Assembly (NCBI GenBank): GCA_003520025.1
Contig: DOVP01000031.1
Location: 1-14,698 of the forward strand
Length of the DNA: 14,698 nt
Source of the DNA: Phycisphaerales bacterium
Lineage (GTDB): Bacteria; Planctomycetota; Phycisphaerae; Phycisphaerales; SM1A02
Direction: 5' to 3'
Positions 1 to 5,706 of the stretch are shown here, in pieces. A model generated the notes under the pieces. It had not been told where the DNA came from and did no database searches. It saw only the letters and a list, made by a program, of their open reading frames with translations. The stretch's first letter is position 1. Every line of letters begins with the position of its first letter. The translations under genes and the position numbers were made by a program.

Positions 1-971
1 CACCACGTAGCCCAGAAATCAAGAATGACAATTTTGCCTTTGAGACCCTTCAGCGATACATCCTTGCCGTCGATGCTCTTGAGGGTGAAGTCGGGGGCCG
101 GCTTGCCTATGGTGGGATGAGGTGTTTGGTGAGTGGGAGCGGCTTCTGGCCCACCACCCATGTCGGCCATCAAGGCTTCCATGAGATCATCAACCTTTTT
201 CCAATCCGGCTTGGGTGTGAATGCGAAGGCGGCTTTGGCCTCGTCGGTGTCCTTCACGGTGGCCCACTGCGAGAATTCCACCACCATTTCTTGCGGCGTT
301 CCGGGGGGGCCTTGGCCTTCGGGGATGGCAATCGATAGTTTCTTGATCCACGGTGCCTTGGCTGGGCCAATGGTCAACGTGATTGGCATGGCGGGCATGA
401 ATTCGCTGCTGGCAGTGGTGAAGCGAAGCAGATCATCTTCGCCTGACTTGCCCGCGTAGTCGACCGATTTGAACTCCTCAAGAATGCCTGCTCTGGCGTT
501 CGGGCCGAGCATCTCCAACACAAATGTCGCAGGTCCGGCCATTTCCAGTGCGGGCGTTTCGTCGACATCGAGCGTTTTCGGCGCATCACTTTGGGACCAC
601 ATCTGCATGGCAGGCATGGCTTGCCAGAACGTCGTGCCATCCGAGATGAGTTCGGGTGGCGACATCATGCTCATTCCACCGGCAGCGGGCCCTTCTTCGG
701 AAATGGAGAAACGGTTCGGCTTGAGCACCACAACCTTCGTTCTGGTTTCCATGGCAGGCATGCCCGGCATTTCCATTTTCTGTACCAGTACCGTCGAGGC
801 ACCCGTCAGGTTGGCATACCACGCGAGGCTTCGATCGAGTATCGGGGCTGCTTCAGGAGAGACCTTGGCTGCAGGCGGGGTGCCGGCGGGACCCGGTGTG
901 GGGGCGTTTTGAGCGGTGACCAACGATGGGGTGGCGATGCTCGCGAGCACGACAAGGGCAGGAAGACGCAT
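1..971 (-). CDS. Secreted LolA/DUF2092-like protein with C-terminal thioredoxin-like domain (3' part missing)
   Basis: The 323 codons seen run off the left edge. Residues 1-20 are a signal peptide (MRLPALVVLASIATPSLVTA, probable cut before QN). Residues about 40-250 read like a DUF2092/LolA-type beta half-barrel (LDRSLAWYANL, VVLKPNRFSI, LISDGTTFWQAM). Residues about 287-323 start a TlpA/AhpC-type thioredoxin fold (GKPAPDFTLKSIDGKDVSL, then ILDFWATW), and the last two bases, TG, fit the first Cys of a CxxC motif. The expected role is a periplasmic or surface thiol redox protein; whether it reduces disulfides or peroxides cannot be told without the active site. Methionine clusters (M66/68/71/74, M100/102/103, M119/122/124, M192/195) are unusual. 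ATG at 971 is preceded by AAGGA ten bases upstream. It is transcribed away from tRNA-Leu. The partial state is due only to the window edge; the reading frame is intact. Confidence 0.88.
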   Translation of the reverse strand, partial: MRLPALVVLASIATPSLVTAQNAPTPGPAGTPPAAKVSPEAAPILDRSLAWYANLTGASTVLVQKMEMPGMPAMETRTKVVVLKPNRFSISEEGPAAGGMSMMSPPELISDGTTFWQAMPAMQMWSQSDAPKTLDVDETPALEMAGPATFVLEMLGPNARAGILEEFKSVDYAGKSGEDDLLRFTTASSEFMPAMPITLTIGPAKAPWIKKLSIAIPEGQGPPGTPQEMVVEFSQWATVKDTDEAKAAFAFTPKPDWKKVDDLMEALMADMGGGPEAAPTHQTPHPTIGKPAPDFTLKSIDGKDVSLKGLKGKIVILDFWATW

Positions 972-990
972 GGGGGTGGATTCCTTATGA

Positions 991-1020
991 CTGACGAAGA
1001 AGCATATCCACCCGTACACT
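991..1020 (+). promoter_or_regulatory. Possible tRNA-Leu promoter overlapping a divergent promoter
   Basis: On the plus strand CTGACG (991-996) and TACACT (1015-1020) are spaced 18 bases apart and end 5 bases before the tRNA, as expected for a housekeeping promoter giving a very short leader. On the minus strand TATGCT (1006-1001) is a good -10 element for the secreted protein starting at 971, with a start site near 994. The two would share DNA, so their polymerases should compete. Both assignments are by eye. Confidence 0.4.
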
Positions 1021-1025
1021 GCCGT

Positions 1026-1110
1026 GGGCTCGTGGCGGAATTGGCAGACGCAGCGGCCTTAAAAGCCGCAGTTCCAAAGGAACGTGTGGGTTCGAGTCCC
1101 ACCGAGCCCA
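1026..1110 (+). tRNA. tRNA-Leu (anticodon UAA)
   Basis: The cloverleaf is complete. The acceptor stem GGGCTCG (1026-1032) pairs with CGAGCCC (1103-1109), with discriminator A at 1110. The D stem is GCG/CGC. The anticodon stem GCGGC/GCCGC encloses the loop CTTAAAA, giving anticodon TAA at 1060-1062. A long variable arm, GTTCC-AAA-GGAAC (1071-1083), marks a class II tRNA. The T arm is GTGGG-TTCGAGT-CCCAC. The 3' CCA is not encoded, so it must be added by tRNA nucleotidyltransferase. It decodes UUA and UUG, which look rare in the neighbouring genes. No intron is seen. Confidence 0.97.
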
Positions 1111-1135
1111 GTGCGGCGAGCATCGCTCGTCGCAC
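1111..1135 (+). terminator. Hairpin immediately after tRNA-Leu, probable terminator or 3' processing structure
   Basis: GTGCGGCGAGC (1111-1121) pairs with GCTCGTCGCAC (1125-1135) through ten Watson-Crick pairs and one G-U pair, with a 3-base loop ATC. It abuts the last tRNA base. No T-run follows, so a classic intrinsic terminator is not certain; it may instead guide or protect 3' trimming of the tRNA. Confidence 0.5.
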
Positions 1136-1184
1136 AGAGCCTGCCATTGGCGTGCTGCTCTTCTGCTCAGCCGGCCGGCCCTCA

Positions 1185-1616
1185 TCACCCAACCAATACG
1201 GGTACCCGCCCCAATAACACAAAATCCCGCCCTTCCCGTCCGGATTCAAGCACACTCTTCAGCGTCTCGAGCACAGGCAACATCCGCGGCCCATCTGGAT
1301 CGACGAACCGTCGCCGCCGATCGGCGCCCCACTTCCGCACAGCGCGTGTTTCGTCATGGGACGCATGCCCGATGATGTGAACCGACTGTGACCGAAACCG
1401 CCATACGCACGGTTGCGCCTGCTCGAACAGCGTTTCGATTTCCGTCTGGATACACAGTCCGCCCAACTGAATCATCGGGCGGGATCGCACCAAAATGGCC
1501 CTGCATCTGCGGATTCTGCTTTGAAGTGTTTCACTGAGTTTCATGACCGTGCGGTCAAATGCCACTTCATAAGCCGTTGGGATGGCGTTATTCGATGCCG
1601 CTGTGATGTCGGCCAT
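1185..1616 (-). CDS. Hypothetical protein, 143 residues
   Basis: I do not recognise this protein. The start is chosen at ATG 1616 because AGGAGG lies 5 bases upstream; an in-frame GTG at 1622 would put the ribosome binding site inside the start region and is less likely. The product looks soluble and Arg-rich, with no signal peptide or membrane segment. The N-terminal half has a helical stretch (VMKLSETLQSRIRRC), the middle has Cys residues in LGGLCIQTEIETLF and QPCVWRF, and HIIGHASHDETRAV follows, with two His and an acidic pair, before a basic run WGADRRRRF. The C-terminal end LLGRVPVLVG is hydrophobic. It is divergent from the MFS operon, which leaves a 155-base shared upstream region. No function is proposed. 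Confidence 0.62.
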   Translation of the reverse strand: MADITAASNNAIPTAYEVAFDRTVMKLSETLQSRIRRCRAILVRSRPMIQLGGLCIQTEIETLFEQAQPCVWRFRSQSVHIIGHASHDETRAVRKWGADRRRRFVDPDGPRMLPVLETLKSVLESGREGRDFVLLGRVPVLVG

Positions 1617-1691
1617 GGACACCTCCTGTTGAGTTGTATTCGGCGATCGTGGCCGAAGGTTGTATGCACGATTGTCTTATTCTCATCACCG

Positions 1692-1708
1692 CATTCCAAG
1701 GCGGAATG
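1692..1708. repeat. Inverted repeat CATTCC-N5-GGAATG in the divergent intergenic region
   Basis: A perfect 6-base inverted repeat lies between the small minus-strand gene (start 1616) and the MFS gene (start 1772), upstream of the proposed -10 of the latter. It has the size of a dimeric repressor site, but half-sites this short also arise by chance. Confidence 0.25.
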
Positions 1709-1757
1709 GAAAGAACACCTTCTTGCCGTCGACACCGTTCGGGTTGTGCGGGCGAAG

Positions 1758-1763
1758 TATGCT
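1758..1763 (+). promoter_or_regulatory. Probable -10 element of the five-gene operon, leaderless start
   Basis: TATGCT ends 8 bases before the ATG at 1772, so transcription would begin at or one base before the start codon. No Shine-Dalgarno sequence precedes that ATG, which fits a leaderless mRNA. No convincing -35 element was found. The same hexamer TATGCT lies upstream of the minus-strand gene starting at 971. Confidence 0.4.
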
Positions 1764-1771
1764 GCGCCTTC

Positions 1772-3040
1772 ATGGACCCAGCAGCCAAGCACAATTCGCC
1801 CCCCGCCCGTGCTGGCTTCATCGCGCTGCTTACCACGATGTCGTGCGGCGCCATCAACGACAACCTGCTTCGTGGCGGCCTACTGCTCAGTGTGGCTGCT
1901 GGCGGCATGTGGGGCGGCGAACTGGGCGAGGGCGGTACCGGCTGGATCACAGTCATGCTCTATCTGCCTTTCATTCTGCTGCTTGGCGTGACCGGTCAAC
2001 TCGCCGACCGCCGCAGCAAACGCAGCATCATCGTGTGGACCCGAATCGCCGAGGTCTTTCTCGCAGCAGGCGTCACAGCCGGTCTTTGGATGCAAAGCAT
2101 GTGGGTGACCAGCGGCTTCTTCATACTGCTTGCGGCGCAAAGTGCCTTCTTCAGCCCGGCCAAGTACGGATCGGTGCCGGATCTGGTCGCAGTCGAGCGA
2201 TTGGCGTGGGCGAACGGATTGCTCAGCCTGCTCACCAACATCGCCATCATTCTGGGTATGGCCGTTGCTGGATATTTGCTTGGAATCGGGCCAGTGATAC
2301 TTGGACTCACGATGATTGGCGTCGCTGTCATCGGGCTGCTGAGTTCGCTGGCGATTCCCAAGATTCCCCCAGCGGATCCCGAATTGCAATTGTCGTTTCG
2401 GACATTCACCGCGCACACCCGGGTTCTGTCGCGGATTCGTGGCACGCCGCTGATGAACACAACCTTGGCGTGGTGTTGGTTCTATGCCGTCGGCTCGCTC
2501 GTTATTACCATCATTCCGCAGTTTCGGGGCCTGTTGGAACTCACCGACACAGCCGCTGGTGCCATGTTGGCCGCGCCCGGTCTTGGTATTGGCATCGGAG
2601 GGCTCGTTGCCGGGTTCGTATCGAGGGACGGCATCCGCGCGGGCCTTGTTCCGATTGGCGCATTGGGTATGACCGTGTCCTTTGTGTTGCTCGCCGTTGT
2701 GCCATCGACATGGCTTCGAGTGATCATCCTGCTTGCAGTTCTCGGCGTCTTTGCAGGCTTCTACGTCGTTCCGATTCTTGCGATGCTGCAGCACATGCCC
2801 GTCCCCTCGTTTCGGGCGAGAACCGTTGGCACAGCGAACTTCATGACCTATCTGGCCATGGGCGGCTCAGCCCTTGCGTTTGCAGTATTGGCGCCCGTGA
2901 TCGGCAACGAGCCGCAAATGTGGTTCTGGATCTGCGCTGGCGGCATGCTGCTGGTCTTCATCAGTTCAGTGCGGCAGCGGTCCATCATGGGGGAAGGTGC
3001 CGCGATGGGCGCATTTTCGAGCATTGAGGGTGACGGATGA
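1772..3040 (+). CDS. MFS transporter, LplT-like
   Basis: This 422-residue inner-membrane protein of the major facilitator superfamily has about 12 hydrophobic segments. The N-terminal region GAINDNLLRGGLLLS (about 26-40), the helix YLPFILLLGVTGQLADRRSK and the cytoplasmic loop GQLADRRSKR (75-84) match the pattern of LplT, the lysophospholipid flippase, and of MFS halves fused to 2-acyl-glycerophosphoethanolamine acyltransferase. Here no acyltransferase domain is fused and none is adjacent, so the substrate is uncertain. An in-frame extension to 1634 exists, but it is Cys/His-rich and unlike a transporter N terminus, so ATG 1772 is preferred. The last codons overlap the next gene as ATGA, which indicates translational coupling with the HAD phosphatase. 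Confidence 0.85.
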   Translation: MDPAAKHNSPPARAGFIALLTTMSCGAINDNLLRGGLLLSVAAGGMWGGELGEGGTGWITVMLYLPFILLLGVTGQLADRRSKRSIIVWTRIAEVFLAAGVTAGLWMQSMWVTSGFFILLAAQSAFFSPAKYGSVPDLVAVERLAWANGLLSLLTNIAIILGMAVAGYLLGIGPVILGLTMIGVAVIGLLSSLAIPKIPPADPELQLSFRTFTAHTRVLSRIRGTPLMNTTLAWCWFYAVGSLVITIIPQFRGLLELTDTAAGAMLAAPGLGIGIGGLVAGFVSRDGIRAGLVPIGALGMTVSFVLLAVVPSTWLRVIILLAVLGVFAGFYVVPILAMLQHMPVPSFRARTVGTANFMTYLAMGGSALAFAVLAPVIGNEPQMWFWICAGGMLLVFISSVRQRSIMGEGAAMGAFSSIEGDG

Positions 3041-3720
3041 ACACGCGATTGCCGGACATCGTGCTCTTTGATCTCGACGGCACGCTCATTGACTCGGTTC
3101 CAGACATTGCCACAGCAGTCAACGCCATGCGTACGTCGTTTGGAATGCCGGAGGTGCCGGTCGCGCGGGTGCGCAGTTGGGTGGGTCGCGGGCTTTCGAC
3201 GCTCATGCACCGGGCGCTGACCGATGACGACGATGGCGTGGCAGATCCAGGTGACCACGAGGAGTCCATCAGAGTGTTTCGTGGTCATTACCGTAGATGC
3301 TGCGCGCAGCACACAAGCGTGTTTGATGGCGGAGAAGACATGCTCTCGTGGCTGGCAGCATCGCCGATCAAGGTTGCCATCGTGACGAACAAGCCAACTT
3401 CGTTTGCGGCGCAGATCGTGAAGTCACTTGGCATCGACAGGCATCTGGATGGGTTGCTTGGCGCTGAATCACACAGGCCGCTCAAGCCCGATCCATCGCC
3501 GCTTCGGGAGGCGGTTGATCATCTGGGCGGGGGATCCGCTTGGATGGTGGGCGACACGAGATTTGATCGAGATGCCGCTATTGCCGCAGGGATACCGTTT
3601 ATCGGTGTACAACTCGAAGGCGACCAAGGCCGCAACATCGCCGACATCGTCGATTCGGATGAACCAGTGTTCTCGTCGCTTCGAGATCTTCACGATTGGT
3701 TGCGGGTCAGGTTGGATTGA
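3037..3720 (+). CDS. gph: HAD-family hydrolase, phosphoglycolate phosphatase-like
   Basis: The 227-residue protein has all four HAD motifs: the nucleophile and acid/base pair D12/D14 in FDLDGTLIDS, the second-motif T117 in VTNK, K150 in KPDP, and D173 with D177 in GDTRFDRDA. The helical cap lies between residues about 20 and 95, as in type C1 HAD enzymes of the Gph/PGP group. The expected reaction is dephosphorylation of 2-phosphoglycolate, formed for example in DNA repair, or of a related small phosphoester, in the cytoplasm with Mg2+. Substrate choice within this family is not readable from motifs. The start overlaps the MFS stop (ATGA), and its stop overlaps the methyltransferase start (TGATG). 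Confidence 0.85.
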   Translation: MNTRLPDIVLFDLDGTLIDSVPDIATAVNAMRTSFGMPEVPVARVRSWVGRGLSTLMHRALTDDDDGVADPGDHEESIRVFRGHYRRCCAQHTSVFDGGEDMLSWLAASPIKVAIVTNKPTSFAAQIVKSLGIDRHLDGLLGAESHRPLKPDPSPLREAVDHLGGGSAWMVGDTRFDRDAAIAAGIPFIGVQLEGDQGRNIADIVDSDEPVFSSLRDLHDWLRVRLD

Positions 3721-4466
3721 TGTCCGAACGCATCCACGAGCGATTCGATCGTGTGGCTGAGGGATACGCTGCATATCGCCCCAGTTGTCCACCGGAGCTC
3801 ATCCGCAAGATCGCTTCGTTGTGCCGAAATCACGAGCAGGTTTGGGAACCCGGGTGCGGCAGTGGGCAGGTAACACCGTTTCTTGCCAGTGCGTTCGATT
3901 CGGTACTCGCGACTGATCCAGCACCAGCAGCCATTGCACAGGCACCGGCGATCAAAGGAGTCCGATTCGAAGTGGGAGATGCGTCACGGTGTTCACTTGG
4001 TGATGGGAAGGCGGATCTCATCGCCGTCGCGCAGGCGTCACACTGGTTCAACATGAGCGTCTTTGTCGAAGAGGCACGTCGGGTGGCGGCACCCGATGCC
4101 GTTGTGGCACTTTGGTGCTACGACCGACCACGCGTGAGTACGGAGGTTGATGCCGTCATAGATCATCTGTACTTCGATGTGCTCAAGGGATGCTGGGATG
4201 CTGGTCGCGAGCACATCGACACGCGTTATACGGATCTATCCTTTCCATTCAAAGCGCTGGATGTGGAGGTGCCTGACTACCAGGCGAGCTGGACGGTCGA
4301 TGGCATGTTGGGATATCTGCGAACGTGGTCTGCCGTCGATGTGGTGGCTGAGCGAGGAGACGGCGACGCGATTGCGGTGATTGAGTCTGACCTGAAACGT
4401 GCTTGGGGCTCGGAGACCCGAACTGTTTGTTGGCCAGTTGGAATCCGAGCGGGACGGACCTGGTGA
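3720..4466 (+). CDS. Class I SAM-dependent methyltransferase
   Basis: The 248-residue protein has a Rossmann-fold SAM site: motif I EPGCGSG (43-49), acidic D66 after strand 2 (LATDPAP), and the post-II region FEVGDASRC. QASHWF (105-110) is the signature of a methyltransferase 11-type subgroup related to trans-aconitate methyltransferase and yeast Crg1-like proteins, and the C-terminal YLRTWSAV (199-206) is also typical of that group. The acceptor is unknown but probably a small carboxylic acid or metabolite. The ATG at 3720 was chosen because it overlaps the preceding stop as TGATG and begins the conserved helix before motif I; an upstream in-frame GTG at 3696 would extend into the phosphatase gene. 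Confidence 0.85.
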   Translation: MSERIHERFDRVAEGYAAYRPSCPPELIRKIASLCRNHEQVWEPGCGSGQVTPFLASAFDSVLATDPAPAAIAQAPAIKGVRFEVGDASRCSLGDGKADLIAVAQASHWFNMSVFVEEARRVAAPDAVVALWCYDRPRVSTEVDAVIDHLYFDVLKGCWDAGREHIDTRYTDLSFPFKALDVEVPDYQASWTVDGMLGYLRTWSAVDVVAERGDGDAIAVIESDLKRAWGSETRTVCWPVGIRAGRTW

Positions 4467-4507
4467 TTCCGGTATCTTCCCGGGAATTGGGTGCCAAGGA
4501 GCAGGAC
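4467..4507 (+). promoter_or_regulatory. Intergenic spacer with palindrome, possible internal promoter and strong ribosome binding site
   Basis: This is the only real gap in the five-gene operon. It holds TATCTT (4473-4478), a plausible -10 element, overlapping the perfect palindrome TTCCCGGGAA (4477-4486), and AAGGAG (4496-4501) placed 6 bases before ATG 4508. The last two genes may therefore have their own, possibly repressible, promoter. No -35 element was recognised. Confidence 0.35.
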
Positions 4508-5179
4508 ATGACGCTTGATTTGACATGGCTTGGACACAGTGGATTCCTGATGAGCGATGGCGAGATGACCATCGCCGTCGATCCTTTCCTCAGTGGCAAT
4601 CCAATGGCGCCCATGGCAGCGGGCGACGTGAGATGTACCCATGTGGCGCTCACTCATGGTCATGAAGACCACTTCGGTGACACCATCGAGATTGCCAAAG
4701 CCAACGCCGCTCCGGTGATTGGCGCATTCGAGATCACGAACTTCGTGCAGGAGCAGGGTCACGAACTGGTTGAGCCGGGAAATCCGGGTGGCTGCATCGA
4801 TCTTGGCAGCGGCAACTGGATCGCCTTTACGCAGGCTTTCCATTCTTCGTCGTATCAGGGGCGGTACATGGGCATGCCGTGTGGACTGATCCTGCGCATC
4901 GGCGGCAAGACCATCTACCACTGTGGTGATACAGGGCTGTTCAGCGACATGGCTCTGATCGGCGAGATCTACAAGCCGGATGTAGCGCTCATTCCGATCG
5001 GGGATCGATTCACCATGGGACCGGGCCTTGCCTCGCGAGCCGCCGACTTGATCGGCGCGCCGGTTGTCGTACCCATTCACTACGACACGTGGCCACCGAT
5101 TCATGTCGATGTCGCCGACTTCAAGCCCGCTTCCGCGGAAGTGCGGGTGCTGACGCCAGGTGAAGGGTGGGTCATCTGA
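4508..5179 (+). CDS. UPF0173 family metal-dependent hydrolase (metallo-beta-lactamase fold)
   Basis: The 223 residues match the usual length of this family. The metal ligands are visible: H50, H52, D54 and H55 in the motif THGHEDH (49-55), H112 in QAFHSSS, D141 in HCGDTG and H191 in PIHYDTWP. The opening WLGHSGFLM and the closing HYDTWPPI are hallmarks of the YtkL/UPF0173 group, which binds two metal ions, normally Zn or Mn, and has no well-established physiological substrate. It probably acts in the cytoplasm, as no signal peptide is present. ATG 4508 is chosen over an upstream in-frame start at 4403 because AAGGAG lies 6 bases before it and homologues begin with the same strand. Its stop overlaps the next start (TGATG), so the two are coupled. 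Confidence 0.9.
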   Translation: MTLDLTWLGHSGFLMSDGEMTIAVDPFLSGNPMAPMAAGDVRCTHVALTHGHEDHFGDTIEIAKANAAPVIGAFEITNFVQEQGHELVEPGNPGGCIDLGSGNWIAFTQAFHSSSYQGRYMGMPCGLILRIGGKTIYHCGDTGLFSDMALIGEIYKPDVALIPIGDRFTMGPGLASRAADLIGAPVVVPIHYDTWPPIHVDVADFKPASAEVRVLTPGEGWVI

Positions 5180-5694
5180 TGCATCAATTCGATGGAGACT
5201 GGGGACTCGTCTGCCGCGCTGCGGCAATGGCGGCAGAGGCCCATGAGGGGCAGGCTCGCAAGAATGGGACGCCGTACATCCAGCACCCGGCAAGGGTGGC
5301 GGTGCTCCTTGGCTCAGCCGGTGGGGACGAATCACTCATGGCCGCAGGATTCCTGCACGACGTCATCGAAGACAGCCCCATTGACTACGACGACATTCTC
5401 GAAGCCTGTGGCGAAGACGTCGCGGATTGGGTGGCGCTCATGACCAAGGACATGCGGCTGCGAGAGGACATTCGCGAGCCCGCCTATGTCAAGCAACTCG
5501 CCGATGGTCCGTGGCAAGCGCGTGCGATCAAACTCGCCGACCAGATCGACAATTGGCACGATGGTCTCGATGACGTCGCCACGCTTGAGAAGCGACGCGA
5601 GAAGGGCGAGTGGGCGATTCAGATCGCTGAACATGACACCGAGTCAGTGATTACGGTGCTGCGAGCGAAGCTCGAATCGATGCTTGCCTCCTGA
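5179..5694 (+). CDS. Small HD-domain protein, MESH1/SpoT-like (p)ppGpp hydrolase
   Basis: The 171-residue protein consists of an HD domain alone. H36 in YIQHP, H60-D61 and E64-D65 in FLHDVIEDS, and D121 in IKLADQIDNW match the metal ligands and catalytic ED pair of the Rel/SpoT hydrolase domain; AHEGQARKNG near residue 21 is also typical. There is no synthetase, TGS or ACT domain, so it resembles the small alarmone hydrolases and animal MESH1, which cleave the 3'-pyrophosphate of (p)ppGpp or the 2'-phosphate of NADPH. The usual LADRLHNM is LADQIDNW here, a noticeable change. ATG 5179 overlaps the UPF0173 stop; an in-frame GTG at 5167 is the alternative. It is the last gene of the operon and converges on rmuC. 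Confidence 0.82.
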   Translation: MHQFDGDWGLVCRAAAMAAEAHEGQARKNGTPYIQHPARVAVLLGSAGGDESLMAAGFLHDVIEDSPIDYDDILEACGEDVADWVALMTKDMRLREDIREPAYVKQLADGPWQARAIKLADQIDNWHDGLDDVATLEKRREKGEWAIQIAEHDTESVITVLRAKLESMLAS

Positions 5695-5700
5695 GCAAGC
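5682..5700. terminator. Weak hairpin between convergent genes
   Basis: GCTTGC (5682-5687) and GCAAGC (5695-5700) can pair across a 7-base loop that includes the stop codon of the HD-domain gene. It lies in the 12-base gap before the end of rmuC and could serve both strands, but the stem is short and no T-run follows. Confidence 0.25.
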
Positions 5701-5706
5701 CGAGGT

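Noticed and set aside
1026..1110. tRNA-Leu as an integration site of a mobile element
   Set aside because: No direct repeat of the tRNA 3' end, integrase gene or phage-like gene was seen elsewhere in the window.
591..1217. Plus-strand reading frame of 208 codons across the secreted protein and tRNA-Leu
   Set aside because: It reads through a complete tRNA gene and lies opposite a well-supported coding frame.
1634..1771. N-terminal extension of the MFS transporter by 46 residues
   Set aside because: The extension is Cys-rich, unlike MFS N termini, covers the divergent promoter region, and has no ribosome binding site.
1880..2794. Antisense reading frame of 304 codons opposite the MFS gene
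   Set aside because: The product is extremely polar, dominated by Asn, Gln, His, Arg and Glu, as expected for a shadow of a hydrophobic protein's codons.
1660..3027. Long plus-strand reading frame (455 codons) inside the MFS gene
   Set aside because: It overlaps a clear membrane transporter in another frame, and its product is rich in Arg, His, Ser and Cys with no recognisable domain.
4277..5335. Antisense reading frame of 352 codons opposite the methyltransferase and UPF0173 genes
   Set aside because: It spans two well-supported genes on the other strand and has no recognisable motif.
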